Assembly: GCA_001457715.1 (NCBI GenBank)
Contig: CVRF01000001.1
Coordinates: forward strand, 62,001 to 126,000
Reading direction: 5' to 3'
Source: Candidatus Providencia siddallii
Lineage (GTDB): Bacteria > Pseudomonadota > Gammaproteobacteria > Enterobacterales > Enterobacteriaceae
Length of the DNA: 64,000 nt
Position 1 is the stretch's first letter. The number at the start of each line of letters is the position of its first letter. Positions 19,798 through 30,927 of this stretch are shown here, one piece after another. The position numbers were made by a program, and so were the translations under genes. The notes beneath the pieces are model-generated. The model searched no databases. It saw only the letters and a list, made by a program, of their open reading frames with translations, and was not told the origin of the DNA.

Positions 19798-22700
19798 TTA
19801 TAGATATGAAATAGTTGGTTTAGCCATTTCTGATGTTGCAATATCAGAAGCAATATGACCACCTGCTCCACCTTTACCTTTAAAAGTGGATTCTTTACGT
19901 TGATATTCAATTATTTCTAATGATGAAATCAAATTATCTTGTGCTGGTGCTTTAGTTATTGGAGAATATGCTTTATTATTATTTATTGGAATAATATTTT
20001 TATAATTTATTGGTGAAATAAATTGTTTTTCATCTGGAACAAAAATATTTTGTTTAATCTCAGTTTCATTTTTTTTAGATAAAACATCAATAATTGAAGC
20101 AATTAAAAACTGGATTTGATTTACTTTTACATTGTAATTTTTAGTGTTTTCATGTGTTTTTTCTTTAAAACTTATAAAAGTTTTAAAAAAGTTATTATTT
20201 ACTTTAACTTTTGATTTTACTTTATTAAAAATACATTTTGTTTTTTTTATATTTTCATTAATCGATCTTTTAATATTAATATCATCAGTAATTTTTTCAT
20301 TAGATTTAATATTAATACTCAGAAAGGGTTCAACTCTTTTTATTTTATGAAGAGTGATGATATCAGTTTTAATTATAGAATTTGAAGCTACATTTTCATT
20401 TTTTTTAAAAACTTGAGTTTTAATTATTTCTTGTGAAATAGATTCCTTGCTTTTATTAAAAATTTTACTATATAAAATATTTTGTTTAGACGCATTATTT
20501 TCAGTAAGCATTGTAATTTTTTCTTTTTTATTATTAATAAAATTATATTTAACAAGAACATCATTAGAAGTAAATTTTAAAGAATCAACAGATTTTGATA
20601 ATAAAATCTGAGATTTATTTAAATCACCATCATCACGAATACAACGACTATTAGAACTAGTCAGTGAGTAAGGTAATGAATCTTTAAAACGTCGAAAGAT
20701 AATATTATTTTGCTTAATTTCAGTATAATTTTGAAAATTTATTTTTTTTACATTATTTTTAAGTTCATTTATATTTTTTAGATTTTTAATTTTATGGTTT
20801 TTTATTTCAATTTTTACTGGTAATGATGTGAATTCATCATCAGAAGATATTTGTTGTTTTGTTTTAACAACTTTATTAGCAAAAACAACTACTTGTTCAT
20901 TATTCATTATATTGATTTTATGATCTAATTTATGATTTTGTTGTTTAATTGAAACAAAATGTTGAATTTCTTTTATATTATTTAACGTTTGTGTATTTGT
21001 AATGTTATTACGTATATTTTGATATTTTTTTAAAATTGATTGATTGGAATTCTCATTATAAATATATTTTTTAAGAAAACATTTGTTATGTTTATTAGTA
21101 TCACTTTTATAATTTTTATAATTATCTTTTTTGAAAATATTTTTATTACTTTTATCACTACTTGAGTATATTTCAGGTTTAAGTTTATTGTCATAATTAT
21201 TATGATAAATATCATTTCTGTATGTTTTATGATAAAAATCGTTTTCGTTTAAATTATTTTTTATTGAAAATTTATTTATTGTTTTTTCTTCTTTAAATAT
21301 TTTCTTAAAAAACAACGATAATTTTTTTAAAAAATGAAGTTTATATCCATTATCTAAATTAGACTTTAAATTTACTTTTGACGACGATTTTTTAAAATTA
21401 ATATCAGAAAATTTATTAAACTTTTGAATAAAAGATGTTGAAATTATTGGTTGTTCTACAGCTTTACATTCAGAGGAATTTTTTTCAATAAAATTTAAAA
21501 TTTCTGCTTCATGATGTTGAGCAAGTTTATAACTTAATTTATTAATCTCTTCACCCTTTCGAATACGAATTACATGAAAATGAGGTGTTTGCATTTGATC
21601 ATTTGGAACAATAACTATACGAACATGTTGTTGTCTTTGTTCGATATCGCTTACTGCTGTACGTTTTTCATTAAGCAAATAAGATGCTACTTGAACAGGT
21701 ACAATAGTATGCACTTCATGTGTATTTTCTTTTAAGGTTTCTTCTTCAATCAAACGTAAAATAGATAAAGAAAGAGATTCATTATCACGAATTGTTCCCA
21801 TTCCTAAACAGCGAGGACAAATATGATGACTTGATTCACCAAGTGATGGACTTAAGCGTTGTCTAGACATTTCTAATAAACCAAATCTTGAAATTCTCGA
21901 TATTTGAATACGAGCACGATCTTGACGAATAGATTCACGAAGCCTATTTTCAACTTCACGATGGTTTTTAACTGAAATCATATCGATAAAATCAATAACA
22001 ATTAATCCACCAAGATCTCGTAATCGTAATTGACGCGCGATCTCATCAGCAGCTTCTAAATTTGTATTTAATGCTGTTTCTTCAATATCTACACCTCTCG
22101 TAGAACGAGAAGAATTTATATCAATAGCAGTTAGTGCTTCTGTTGTATCTATAACTATTGCACCACCAGAAGATAATCTAACTTCACGCTGAAATGCAGA
22201 CTCTATTTGAGATTCTATCTGATAATGGCTGAATAAAGGAATATCACCATTATAAAATTTAATTTTGATTGCAAAATCACCACGACCTATAGCTTGTATA
22301 TGATCACGTGCCATTTCAACAATATTTGGATTATCTATAAGAATTTCACCAATATCAGGATGTAAATAATCTCGTAGTGCACGTACAATTACATTGCTTT
22401 CTTGATGAATTAAAAAAGGGGCAGAATGATTCTCTGCTGCTTTTTTAATTGTATTCCAATGACGTAATCGATAAAATAAATCTTGTTGTAATAATTCTAT
22501 AGATCTACCAACACCTGCTGTACGAACTATCAAACTCATACCTTCAGGGATTTGAAGGCATGAAACAAATTCCTTTAGTTCTATTCTATCATCACCTTCA
22601 ATTCTACGGGAAATACCACCTGATTTTGGGGTATTAGGCATTAAAACTAAATAACTACCAGCAAGACTGATAAATGTTGTTAATGCTGCTCCTTTATTAC

Positions 22701-23028
22701 CACGCTCTTCTTTATCAACTTGAACAACTACTTCTTGACCTTCTTTAAGTATATTTCTTATATTAACGCGTCCTTGTTGATTATAGTCATTTTGGAAATA
22801 TTCATTAGCGATTTCTTTAATTGGAAGAAATCCATGTTTTTCAGAACCGTAATCAACAAAAACAGCTTCAAGACTAGGCTCTATACGAGTTATTTTACCT
22901 TTATATATATTAGCTTTTTTTTGTTCATGACCAGGAATTTCAATGTCTAAATCATAAAGACGTTGCCCATCAACAAGAGCAACACGTAATTCTTCTTGTT
23001 GAGTAGCGTTTATTAACATTCTTTTCAT
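19798..23028 (-). CDS. rne: Ribonuclease E
   Basis: This 1076-residue endoribonuclease (E. coli 1061) acts in mRNA decay, rRNA and tRNA maturation. The catalytic half (1-about 530) is highly conserved: S1 domain, [12 protein letters not shown] and LIVIDFIDM with the catalytic aspartates, and the zinc-link CPRCLGMG. After it, [16 protein letters not shown] (about 563-578) could be the membrane-binding amphipathic helix, at the same place as in E. coli. Residues about 600-1010 are Lys/Asn/Ile-rich and of low complexity. The last 57 residues again match E. coli closely (TKAPA, then [13 protein letters not shown]), the PNPase-binding tail. It is divergent from rluC, as in E. coli. Confidence 0.97.
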   Translation of the reverse strand: MKRMLINATQQEELRVALVDGQRLYDLDIEIPGHEQKKANIYKGKITRIEPSLEAVFVDYGSEKHGFLPIKEIANEYFQNDYNQQGRVNIRNILKEGQEVVVQVDKEERGNKGAALTTFISLAGSYLVLMPNTPKSGGISRRIEGDDRIELKEFVSCLQIPEGMSLIVRTAGVGRSIELLQQDLFYRLRHWNTIKKAAENHSAPFLIHQESNVIVRALRDYLHPDIGEILIDNPNIVEMARDHIQAIGRGDFAIKIKFYNGDIPLFSHYQIESQIESAFQREVRLSSGGAIVIDTTEALTAIDINSSRSTRGVDIEETALNTNLEAADEIARQLRLRDLGGLIVIDFIDMISVKNHREVENRLRESIRQDRARIQISRISRFGLLEMSRQRLSPSLGESSHHICPRCLGMGTIRDNESLSLSILRLIEEETLKENTHEVHTIVPVQVASYLLNEKRTAVSDIEQRQQHVRIVIVPNDQMQTPHFHVIRIRKGEEINKLSYKLAQHHEAEILNFIEKNSSECKAVEQPIISTSFIQKFNKFSDINFKKSSSKVNLKSNLDNGYKLHFLKKLSLFFKKIFKEEKTINKFSIKNNLNENDFYHKTYRNDIYHNNYDNKLKPEIYSSSDKSNKNIFKKDNYKNYKSDTNKHNKCFLKKYIYNENSNQSILKKYQNIRNNITNTQTLNNIKEIQHFVSIKQQNHKLDHKINIMNNEQVVVFANKVVKTKQQISSDDEFTSLPVKIEIKNHKIKNLKNINELKNNVKKINFQNYTEIKQNNIIFRRFKDSLPYSLTSSNSRCIRDDGDLNKSQILLSKSVDSLKFTSNDVLVKYNFINNKKEKITMLTENNASKQNILYSKIFNKSKESISQEIIKTQVFKKNENVASNSIIKTDIITLHKIKRVEPFLSINIKSNEKITDDINIKRSINENIKKTKCIFNKVKSKVKVNNNFFKTFISFKEKTHENTKNYNVKVNQIQFLIASIIDVLSKKNETEIKQNIFVPDEKQFISPINYKNIIPINNNKAYSPITKAPAQDNLISSLEIIEYQRKESTFKGKGGAGGHIASDIATSEMAKPTISYL

Positions 23029-23502
23029 TTTGTGTTTAAACTCATTGTTTTATTTCAAATTAATAAACATTAAATACATTATATAAAATATAAGATTTTT
23101 ATAATATTCTATTATACTTTTATTTATTTGTTTTGTTATTAGTATAAACACTAAAAATTATATTAATTTAATTTTGAATTAAAATTCAAAATTTTTATTA
23201 AAGTACTTTACTTATTTTTATAAAAACTAAAGTTAAAACTAACAAAACAAACATCATTAACATTATATATTGATTTTATAAATATATCATTTCTAAGTTT
23301 AATTATATTTTATGTTTTTAAAAAAAAATTAAAATTATTTATTTAAATACATTTTATTTTAATCATAATAACAAATAGATATATAAGTTATATAGAAATT
23401 TATTTAAATATAATATAAACTAATTATGGTTATATTATTTTTAAAAAAAATAAACTTATATAATAAGTAAATAATAAATTATTTTAATTTAAATTAAAAC
23501 GA
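23029..23502. other. Spacer between divergent rne and rluC
   Basis: About 470 bp, A/T-rich. It must hold the rne and rluC promoters. In E. coli the rne leader is long and folds into hairpins used for autoregulation; I see no comparable GC-containing stems here. Confidence 0.5.
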
Positions 23503-24474
23503 ATGTGTTCTATAACTAACAAACAAAATAAAATAAGATTTATTTATATAAATAATGATGAAATAGGGCAGCGTATAGATAATTTTATATTATCTAGATT
23601 CAAAGGTGTACCTAGTAGTATGATTTATCGCATTATCCATAAAGGGGAAATACGAGTCAATAAAGGACGTGTTAAGCCAAAATATAAATTACAAATAGGG
23701 GATATAATACGAATTCCTCCAATAAAAATATATAAAAAACAACAAATATCATCACTAACCATAAAAAAATTTGATTTTTTAACTAATTCTATTTTATATG
23801 AAGATGATTCAATTTTAGCAATTAACAAACCATCAGGTATTGCGGTACACGGTGGAAGTGGGTTAAATTTTGGTATTATTGAAGGTTTACGATCAATACG
23901 AGAAAGTACACAATTTTTAGAATTAGTACACAGATTAGATAAAGATACTTCAGGGGTTTTACTTATTGCAAAAAAACGATCTGTATTAAGAATACTACAT
24001 GAACAATTACGACTGAATCAAATAAAAAAAAATTATATTGCTTTGGTTCATGGTAAATGGAAAAATAATAATAAATTAATAAAAAAACCATTGTTAAAAA
24101 ATATTCTACAATGTGGTAAAAGAGTAGTAACAGTAAGTAATGTAGGAAAATATTCAGAAACATCTTTCAAAATAAAAGAATGTTTTGAAAATTTAACTCT
24201 AATCAAAGCAACACCATCAACAGGTCGTACACATCAAATTCGTGTACATACTACTTATGTTGGACATCCTATTGTATTTGACGTTCGTTATGGCAATAAA
24301 CAATTAGATAAATTACTCATTTATACAAAATTAACACGATTATTTCTTCACGCGAACTCCTTAAAATTTATACACCCAAAAATTGGTAAAAAAATAAAGT
24401 TATATGCACCACTAAGTAATGAACTTAATACTTGTTTGGATATTTTACGTAAACGGAAAAATACTTTTATATAA
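23503..24474 (+). CDS. rluC: 23S rRNA pseudouridine synthase (955/2504/2580)
   Basis: The protein has 323 residues (E. coli 319). An N-terminal S4 RNA-binding domain (about 18-80, with QRIDNFILSRFKGVP) precedes the RluA-type catalytic domain. That domain has the active-site Asp in LVHRLDKDTSGVLL and the conserved GRTHQIRVH. In E. coli it modifies U955, U2504 and U2580. It is divergent from rne and upstream of rpmF; the intervening yceF and yceD of E. coli are missing. No clear SD precedes the start ATG. Confidence 0.95.
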   Translation: MCSITNKQNKIRFIYINNDEIGQRIDNFILSRFKGVPSSMIYRIIHKGEIRVNKGRVKPKYKLQIGDIIRIPPIKIYKKQQISSLTIKKFDFLTNSILYEDDSILAINKPSGIAVHGGSGLNFGIIEGLRSIRESTQFLELVHRLDKDTSGVLLIAKKRSVLRILHEQLRLNQIKKNYIALVHGKWKNNNKLIKKPLLKNILQCGKRVVTVSNVGKYSETSFKIKECFENLTLIKATPSTGRTHQIRVHTTYVGHPIVFDVRYGNKQLDKLLIYTKLTRLFLHANSLKFIHPKIGKKIKLYAPLSNELNTCLDILRKRKNTFI

Positions 24475-24522
24475 AAAAATAAGTTATATGTTTGAGATTA
24501 ATTTTTAATAAGGAATAAATAA

Positions 24523-24705
24523 ATGGCTGTACAACAAAATAAACCAACTCGTTCAAAAAGAGGTATGCGACGATCACATGATGCTTTAACAATTACTCTA
24601 CTTTCTATAGACAAAACATCCTGTGAAAAACATTTACGACACCATATAACTAAAAATGGTTACTATTTAGGTTGTAAAGTTATCAAAAAAATAAAATTAT
24701 TTTGA
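24523..24705 (+). CDS. rpmF: 50S ribosomal protein L32
   Basis: The protein has 60 residues (E. coli 57). [21 protein letters not shown] is essentially identical to E. coli, and HLRHHIT is kept. SD AAGGAA is well placed. It ends in TGA (24703-24705), one of the few TGA stops in the window. That stop overlaps the TTG start of plsX. Conserved rpmF-plsX-fab linkage couples ribosome and membrane synthesis genes. Confidence 0.97.
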   Translation: MAVQQNKPTRSKRGMRRSHDALTITLLSIDKTSCEKHLRHHITKNGYYLGCKVIKKIKLF

Positions 24706-25742
24706 CTAAAAATCTAATTATTGCATTAGATGCTATGAGTGGTGATATAGGCCCACGAGTTACACTACCTGCAGCTTTGCAAGCTCTAGAATCTAATCCA
24801 ACATTAAAATTACTGCTTGTTGGGCAACCGAAAGCTATTAAATCACTGCTTACATATGCAACAGCCGAGCACATTTCTCGTGTAGAAATTGTTCCTGCTT
24901 CTTATGTTATTGCGAATAATAAAAAACCATCAATAGCGATAAGAAATAGTAAAGAAACTTCTATGAGAATAGCAATAGAATTAGTGAAAAAAGGACAAGC
25001 TGAAGCATGTGTGAGCGCAGGGAATACTGGAGTTTTAGTAGGGTTATCAAGATTAATACTAAAATCAATTAAAGGGATAGATAAACCAGCATTAATGACA
25101 GTTTTACCAAATCAACAAAAAAAACAAACAGTAGTGCTTGATCTAGGAGCAAATATAAATTGTAGTAGTAAAATGTTGATTCAATTCGCAATTATGGGAT
25201 CTATAATCTCTGAAGAAATAAATAATAATATAAAACCTAAAGTAGCATTACTTAATATTGGTGAAGAAGAAAACAAAGGTTTAGATAATATTCGTGAAGC
25301 TTCTGTAATTTTAAAAAAAATAACATCAATTAATTATATAGGTTATCTTGAAAGTAATGAATTATTAACTGGTAAAACAGATGTTTTAGTTTGTGATGGA
25401 TTTTCAGGTAATATTTTATTAAAAACTATGGAAGGTGTTATTCGTGTTGTTTTTTCTTTTTTAAATTCAACAAATGATATGATCAAAAATCATAATTGTT
25501 TTATACAAATATTCAAAAAAATTATAATAAATCGCATAACAAATCATTTTTTATATTTAAATCCAGACCAATATAATGGTGCCTCTATTTTGGGTTTAAG
25601 AGGTATTGTAATTAAAAGTCATGGGTCAGCAAATGAAAAAGCATTTAAATCCGCAATTAATCAAGCTATACAAATAATCAATAAACAAGTTCCAGAAAAA
25701 ATAACTGCTAGACTAAACATCGTTTTACATAAGAGTGATTAA
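24702..25742 (+). CDS. plsX: Phosphate acyltransferase PlsX
   Basis: The protein has 346 residues (E. coli 356). It makes acyl-phosphate from acyl-ACP for phospholipid synthesis with PlsY. Conserved stretches include [11 protein letters not shown] (the family usually has GGD), [34 protein letters not shown] and LNPDQYNGA. The family N-terminus begins directly after rpmF, so the start must be the TTG at 24702, overlapping the rpmF TGA by 3 of 4 bases. The next in-frame ATG would remove the start of the fold. Translational coupling to rpmF is likely. Confidence 0.95.
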   Translation: MTKNLIIALDAMSGDIGPRVTLPAALQALESNPTLKLLLVGQPKAIKSLLTYATAEHISRVEIVPASYVIANNKKPSIAIRNSKETSMRIAIELVKKGQAEACVSAGNTGVLVGLSRLILKSIKGIDKPALMTVLPNQQKKQTVVLDLGANINCSSKMLIQFAIMGSIISEEINNNIKPKVALLNIGEEENKGLDNIREASVILKKITSINYIGYLESNELLTGKTDVLVCDGFSGNILLKTMEGVIRVVFSFLNSTNDMIKNHNCFIQIFKKIIINRITNHFLYLNPDQYNGASILGLRGIVIKSHGSANEKAFKSAINQAIQIINKQVPEKITARLNIVLHKSD

Positions 25743-25748
25743 AAACAT

Positions 25749-26705
25749 ATGTCTATGTACAGTAAAATACTTGGAACAGGAAGCTATTTACCAACACAAA
25801 TACGAACTAACGCTGATTTAGAAAAAATGGTTGATACTTCTGATGAATGGATTATATCACGTACTGGTATTCGTGAAAGACGAATAGCTAAAGAAGATGA
25901 AACTGTTCCTATTATGGGAACATATGCAGCAAAGAATGCATTAAAAATGTCTAATATTGATGCTAATGATATAAGTTTAATTATAGTTGCAACAACATCT
26001 GCAACACACGCTTTTCCAAGCACAGCTTGCCAAATTCAACATATGTTAAAAATTAACGACTGTGCTGCATTTGATGTATCTGCTGCTTGTGCTGGTTTTG
26101 TTTATGCAATTAGTATTGCAGATCAATTTATTAAAACAGGTATGATTAAAAAAGCATTAGTAATTGGTGTAGATGCATTATCTAAAACATTAAATCCAAT
26201 AGATCGAGAAACTATTATTTTATTTGGTGATGCCGCTGGAGCTACAGTTATCAGCAAATCTAGTAAACCAGGTATAATTTCAACGCATCTTCATGCAAAT
26301 GGATGTTATGGAAATCTTTTAACGTTACCAAATCGTACTCGTTATTCAAATGAACCTTCATATTTAACAATGATCGGCAATGAAGTTTTTAAACTTGCAG
26401 TACGTGAACTAGCGCATACAATTGAGGAAACGTTAATAAAAAACAATATATCAAAAGAACAAATTGATTGGTTAGTCCCTCATCAAGCTAATTTACGTAT
26501 TATATCTGCAACAGCAAAAAAACTAGATATGGATATGGATAAAGTTGTTGTGACACTGGATCGTCACGGTAATACTTCTGCGGCATCAATTCCAACAGCA
26601 CTTGATGAAGCAGTACGTGATGGACGAATACAACAAGGAAAACTTATTCTTTTAGAAGCATTTGGTGGTGGTTTTGCTTGGGGTTCTGTATTAATAAAAT
26701 TTTAA
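25749..26705 (+). CDS. fabH: 3-oxoacyl-ACP synthase III
   Basis: The protein has 318 residues (E. coli 317). It condenses acetyl-CoA with malonyl-ACP to start fatty-acid synthesis. The catalytic triad is in place: Cys in [10 protein letters not shown], His in VPHQANLR and Asn in RHGNTSAAS. The C-terminal FGGGFAWGS is conserved. The E. coli start aligns with ATG 25755, two codons in, so either ATG is possible. It lies only 6 nt after plsX. Confidence 0.97.
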   Translation: MSMYSKILGTGSYLPTQIRTNADLEKMVDTSDEWIISRTGIRERRIAKEDETVPIMGTYAAKNALKMSNIDANDISLIIVATTSATHAFPSTACQIQHMLKINDCAAFDVSAACAGFVYAISIADQFIKTGMIKKALVIGVDALSKTLNPIDRETIILFGDAAGATVISKSSKPGIISTHLHANGCYGNLLTLPNRTRYSNEPSYLTMIGNEVFKLAVRELAHTIEETLIKNNISKEQIDWLVPHQANLRIISATAKKLDMDMDKVVVTLDRHGNTSAASIPTALDEAVRDGRIQQGKLILLEAFGGGFAWGSVLIKF

Positions 26706-26723
26706 TTAATTGAGAACATAAAA

Positions 26724-27647
26724 ATGACAAAAATTGCTATGGTATTTCCAGGACAAGGATCTCAATCCTTAGGAATGTTATCTGCATTAGCTAAAGAAAT
26801 GTATATAATTAAAGAAACATTTAATGAAGCTTCTGAAGTATTAGGTTACAATCTTTGGTTATTAATACAGAATGGAACTGAAAAAGAATTAAATAAAACT
26901 TCCAAAACACAACCAGCTTTATTAACTTCATCTATAGCAATATTTCGTGCCTGGAAAAAACATAATGGGAAAATGCCTATCGTTATGGCAGGACATAGTT
27001 TAGGTGAATATTCTGCTTTAGTTTGTTCAGATGCTCTTGAATTTAAAAAAGCTATTAAACTAGTTGAATTAAGAGGTGAATTAATGCAACTTTCAACTCC
27101 AAATCAAGGTGGAGCAATGTATGCAATTATTGGCCTAGATCATAAAATGATAAAAAATGTGTGCAAAAATTCTTCACAAGGACAGATTGTATCTATTGCA
27201 AATTTTAATTCACCAAATCAAACTGTGATTGCTGGTGAAAAAAATGCTGCTAAAAGAGCGGCTGATGAATGCAAAAGAAGCGGTGCAAAATTTGTTTTAC
27301 TTTTATCAGTTAACGTTCCTTCCCATTGTATTTTAATGAAACCTGCAGCTAAAAAATTAGCTAAAATACTAGATAATATTGATTTTTTTGAACCAAAATA
27401 TCCAGTAATTAATAATGTTGATGTGAAAATGGAAACATCAGCAAAAAATATTCGTTATGCACTTGTTCGCCAATTATATAATCCAGTACGTTGGACTGAA
27501 ACAATAAAATTAATTGCAGAACAAGGAGTTGAATGTATTCTTGAAATAGGACCTGGAAAGGTATTAAGTAATCTAACTAAATTGATTGCTTGCAACTTAA
27601 CTGCTATATCTATAAATGATCCTGTATCATTAAAAATAGTGTTTTAA
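26724..27647 (+). CDS. fabD: Malonyl-CoA:ACP transacylase
   Basis: The protein has 307 residues (E. coli 309). It loads malonyl groups onto ACP. The nucleophilic Ser elbow GHSLGEYSAL, the substrate-binding Arg in ELRGELMQ and the active-site His in VPSHCILMKP are visible. The start is ATG after GAGAACA. It is the third gene of the plsX-fabH-fabD-fabG run. Confidence 0.97.
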   Translation: MTKIAMVFPGQGSQSLGMLSALAKEMYIIKETFNEASEVLGYNLWLLIQNGTEKELNKTSKTQPALLTSSIAIFRAWKKHNGKMPIVMAGHSLGEYSALVCSDALEFKKAIKLVELRGELMQLSTPNQGGAMYAIIGLDHKMIKNVCKNSSQGQIVSIANFNSPNQTVIAGEKNAAKRAADECKRSGAKFVLLLSVNVPSHCILMKPAAKKLAKILDNIDFFEPKYPVINNVDVKMETSAKNIRYALVRQLYNPVRWTETIKLIAEQGVECILEIGPGKVLSNLTKLIACNLTAISINDPVSLKIVF

Positions 27648-27665
27648 AAATTGTTCGAGGATATC

Positions 27666-28400
27666 ATGAATTATAATGGAAAAATCGCGCTTGTTACCGG
27701 AGCTAGTCGTGGTATAGGAAAAGCAATAGCTTTGAAATTAGCTAAGTATGGAGCAACTGTAATAGGTACTGCAACAAGTGAAGAAGGTGCTAAAGCAATT
27801 ACTATTTATTTAAATGGAAACGGTAAAGGTTTAATGTTAAACGTGACCAACTCTACATCAATTGAAAAAATTTTAGTAAAAATCCGTGAGATATTTGGCG
27901 AAATTGATATTTTAATTAATAACGCTGGCATTACACGTGATAATCTATTAGTACGCATGAAAGAAAACGAATGGCAAGATGTTATTAACACAAACCTTTC
28001 ATCCGTTTATCGATTAACAAAATCAGTACTACGTCCAATGATAAAAAAACGTTACGGGCGTATTATTTCAATCGCATCTATCGTTGGTATAATTGGAAAT
28101 GCTGGTCAAACTAATTACGCTGCGGCTAAAGCTGGAATAATTGGTTTTAGTAAATCTCTGAGTTTAGAAGTTGCTTCTCGTTGTATTACAGTAAATACTG
28201 TTGCTCCAGGATTTATAGAGACTGATATGACAATAGCGTTAAGTAATGAACAACGCTCAGATATTTTATCTAATATTCCTGCAAATAGATTTGGTAATAT
28301 AAAAGAAATCGCTAACGCTGTAGCATTTTTAGCTTCTGATAAAGCTTCTTATATCACTGGTGAAACATTACATGTCAATGGTGGTATGTATATAAAATAA
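27666..28400 (+). CDS. fabG: 3-oxoacyl-ACP reductase
   Basis: The protein has 244 residues, the E. coli length. It is a short-chain dehydrogenase that reduces 3-oxoacyl-ACP with NADPH. GASRGIG cofactor loop, NNAG, catalytic Ser in SIASIVG, and YAAAKAG with the Tyr and Lys are present. The open frame extends five codons upstream, but MNYNGKIALVTGAS fits the family and GAGGA lies just before ATG 27666. The stop codon is inside a terminator hairpin. Confidence 0.97.
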   Translation: MNYNGKIALVTGASRGIGKAIALKLAKYGATVIGTATSEEGAKAITIYLNGNGKGLMLNVTNSTSIEKILVKIREIFGEIDILINNAGITRDNLLVRMKENEWQDVINTNLSSVYRLTKSVLRPMIKKRYGRIISIASIVGIIGNAGQTNYAAAKAGIIGFSKSLSLEVASRCITVNTVAPGFIETDMTIALSNEQRSDILSNIPANRFGNIKEIANAVAFLASDKASYITGETLHVNGGMYIK

Positions 28401-28424
28401 TGGATTTATTTACATTATTTTTAC
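28395..28424 (+). terminator. Terminator overlapping the fabG stop
   Basis: AAATAATG (28395-28402) pairs with CATTATTT (28413-28420) followed by T. The TAA stop lies in the left arm. It would separate the plsX-fabG transcript from acpP, at least partly. Confidence 0.5.
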
Positions 28425-28463
28425 AAAATATTAATAACAAAATTATGGCTCAAACTGCTGGGA

Positions 28464-28493
28464 TTGAGTTGTATCTTTTTTGTGTTTTATAAA
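28464..28493 (+). promoter_or_regulatory. Probable sigma-70 promoter of acpP
   Basis: TTGAGT (28464-28469), an 18-nt spacer and TATAAA (28488-28493) lie about 48 nt upstream of the acpP ATG in a stretch that is less A/T-biased than other spacers. E. coli acpP also has its own strong promoter. Confidence 0.5.
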
Positions 28494-28540
28494 CGACAAA
28501 AATTATCACAAAAGATAGTTTTGATAGGAATTCTAATATT

Positions 28541-28777
28541 ATGAGCACTATCGAAGAACGAGTTAAGAAAATCATCGTTGAACAACTTGGTGTTAAAGAG
28601 GAAGAAGTTATTAGTACAGCTTCATTTGTTGATGATTTAGGTGCTGATTCTCTTGACACAGTTGAGCTAGTTATGGCTTTAGAAGAAGAGTTCGATTGCG
28701 AAATCCCTGACGAAGAAGCTGAAAAAATTACAACAGTTCAGGCTGCAATTGATTACATCGAAAATGCCTCTAAATAA
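28541..28777 (+). CDS. acpP: Acyl carrier protein
   Basis: The protein has 78 residues, the E. coli length, and is nearly identical to it. The phosphopantetheine-bearing Ser is in [11 protein letters not shown], and the acidic helix [16 protein letters not shown] is intact. It carries acyl chains for fatty-acid, phospholipid and lipid A synthesis. Composition is clearly less biased than in its neighbours, as expected for a very abundant protein. In E. coli fabF follows; here a spacer follows. Confidence 0.98.
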   Translation: MSTIEERVKKIIVEQLGVKEEEVISTASFVDDLGADSLDTVELVMALEEEFDCEIPDEEAEKITTVQAAIDYIENASK

Positions 28778-28783
28778 CGAGAC

Positions 28784-28816
28784 AACCTAGGTGATCATTA
28801 ATCACCTAGGTTTTTA
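28784..28816 (+). terminator. Strong rho-independent terminator of acpP
   Basis: AACCTAGGTGAT (28784-28795) and ATCACCTAGGTT (28801-28812) form a perfect 12-bp stem with a 5-nt loop and a T run, 7 nt after the stop codon. The remaining 245 bp to pabC hold no gene. This is where E. coli has fabF. Confidence 0.9.
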
Positions 28817-29060
28817 TAATTGACTTCTTAAGAAATACATTACTTATAATATCTATATATAAAAATTAAATTATATTGATAATAAATAAAAAATAAAAAT
28901 TATAATATAAAAAATAATAGTTATTATATTATAGGTTTTATTTTAGAAAACAAAATTATTTAATTATGTTTTTAAATAAATTAATTATTTTTATTAAAAA
29001 TTATTTATTTTAAATAATAAACTTTATTTGTATTTTTCTATATAACTCATTATTAAATCA

Positions 29061-29885
29061 ATGACACATTGGATTAATGGACAAAAAAATAAAGTAATCG
29101 ATATTACTGATCGATCAATATCTTTTGGTGATGGATGTTTCACAACAATTTATGCATTAAATCATAAAGCGTTAATGTTAAATGAACATATCGATAGATT
29201 AACGATTGATTGTCAACGACTAAAAATAGTACAACCAGATTGGGATTTATTAATTAGAGATATAAAGCATATTTGCATCTTACAATCAGATGCAAAATTT
29301 GTATTAAAAATAATTATTAGTAGAGGAAAAGGAAATCGCGGATACAGTTCTAAATTAATTAACAAACCAACTATAATTATTATTACATCAAAATTCCCTA
29401 CACATTATAATAAATTAAAAAAAAAAGGAGCAACACTTATAGTTAGTAGTGTATTATTAAGTCGTAATAAATTATTGGCTGGAATAAAACATTTGAATCG
29501 ACTAGAACAAGTTTTAATAAAACATGAGATTGACGAATATGGAGTTGATGAAGCAATAGCATTAGATACTTTAGGTAATATTATAGAATGCTGTAGCGCT
29601 AACATCTTTTGGCGTACTGGTTTAAAAATTTATACACCTATTTTATCTCATTCTGGGGTAAACGGAATTATGAGACAAAAAATAATATCAATTTTATCTA
29701 ATAGTTATTTTTCTTTACAAGAAGTTAAGAAACCTATATATGCATTGTTAAAATGTAACGAAATAATAATTTGTAACGTGCTTATGCAGGTATTATATAT
29801 TAATTGTGTTAAATCGAAAAAATTAAAATTTAAAAAAAAATATTTTTCTAATGAATTATTTAAATATTTAATGCTACATATATAA
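29061..29885 (+). CDS. pabC: Aminodeoxychorismate lyase
   Basis: The protein has 274 residues (E. coli 269). It is a PLP enzyme of fold type IV that releases pyruvate from 4-amino-4-deoxychorismate to give p-aminobenzoate for folate. DRSISFGDGCFTT, ISRGKGNRGYS, the PLP lysine in AGIKHLNRLEQVL, and GVNGIMRQ are all conserved. It lies in the E. coli order ahead of mltG-tmk-holB. Together with folB, folA and thyA in this window it indicates that folate synthesis is kept. Confidence 0.95.
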   Translation: MTHWINGQKNKVIDITDRSISFGDGCFTTIYALNHKALMLNEHIDRLTIDCQRLKIVQPDWDLLIRDIKHICILQSDAKFVLKIIISRGKGNRGYSSKLINKPTIIIITSKFPTHYNKLKKKGATLIVSSVLLSRNKLLAGIKHLNRLEQVLIKHEIDEYGVDEAIALDTLGNIIECCSANIFWRTGLKIYTPILSHSGVNGIMRQKIISILSNSYFSLQEVKKPIYALLKCNEIIICNVLMQVLYINCVKSKKLKFKKKYFSNELFKYLMLHI

Positions 29886-29907
29886 ATATTATTTTTATAA
29901 TAACTAC

Positions 29908-30927
29908 ATGAAATTAAAGCAAAAATTTTTTTTAATTTTACTATTTTTAATAACTATACTATTTTTACTATGTAGTAGTATTTTAAAATATAGTAAAAAA
30001 AAAATAAACATAACACAAGAAAAAATATTTACAATACCTATTGGTATTGGAAGAATTACTCTAGAATCTTTATTAATTAAAGAAAAAATTATTAATAAGA
30101 ATTATAAGTTTCAATTGTTATTTAAAATATGTCATAAACTATCTAAATTAAAAGCTGGAACATATAAATTTCAACCAAATATGACAATAAAAGATATTTT
30201 ATTATTAATATCAAAAGGTGATGAAGCTCAATTTTCTGTATGCTTTATTGAAGGTTCTCGTTTAATAGAATTGATTAATGTTTTAGATAATACACCATAT
30301 TTAAAACACGAATTACAAAAAATGACTCAATTAGAAATTTTCTCTAAGATTGGTTTTAAAGAAAGCAGTAAATTAGAAGGATGGATATACCCTGACACTT
30401 ATTTTTATACTGCAAATACAATAGATATCAGTATCTTAAAACGTGCTTATCATCGTATGAAAATTATTCTTAACAAAGAATGGCAAAATCGCGATAAATT
30501 TTTACCATATAAAACTGCTTATGAAATGTTAATTTTAGCATCTATAATTGAAAAAGAATCTAAAATAAATAATGAAAAAACACAAATATCTTCAGTATTT
30601 ATTAACAGATTAAGAAATAAAATGCGTTTACAAACTGACCCTACTGTTATATATGGAATTGGTGATAAATATGATGGTAAAATTTATAAAAATGATTTGA
30701 ATAATTACACAGAATATAATACTTATAAAATTCATGGTTTACCTCCAACTCCTATCTCTATGCCAAGTATATCGTCAATTAAAGCAGCAGCACACCCTGC
30801 TAAAACAGAATATTTATATTTTGTTGCTAATAACAAAGGTGGGCATACATTTAGTAAAAATTTAAATGATCATAATCATTTAGTTAAACATTTACGCGAT
30901 ATAAAAAATAAAACTAAAAAAGCATGA
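29908..30927 (+). CDS. mltG: Endolytic murein transglycosylase
   Basis: This 339-residue protein (E. coli YceG 340) is a membrane-anchored enzyme that cuts nascent glycan strands. One N-terminal membrane helix (about 5-25) precedes a LysM-like region and the YceG domain. Catalytic Glu lies in LASIIEKES, and [12 protein letters not shown] is conserved. It ends in TGA, and the last four bases (ATGA) overlap the start of tmk. Confidence 0.95.
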   Translation: MKLKQKFFLILLFLITILFLLCSSILKYSKKKINITQEKIFTIPIGIGRITLESLLIKEKIINKNYKFQLLFKICHKLSKLKAGTYKFQPNMTIKDILLLISKGDEAQFSVCFIEGSRLIELINVLDNTPYLKHELQKMTQLEIFSKIGFKESSKLEGWIYPDTYFYTANTIDISILKRAYHRMKIILNKEWQNRDKFLPYKTAYEMLILASIIEKESKINNEKTQISSVFINRLRNKMRLQTDPTVIYGIGDKYDGKIYKNDLNNYTEYNTYKIHGLPPTPISMPSISSIKAAAHPAKTEYLYFVANNKGGHTFSKNLNDHNHLVKHLRDIKNKTKKA

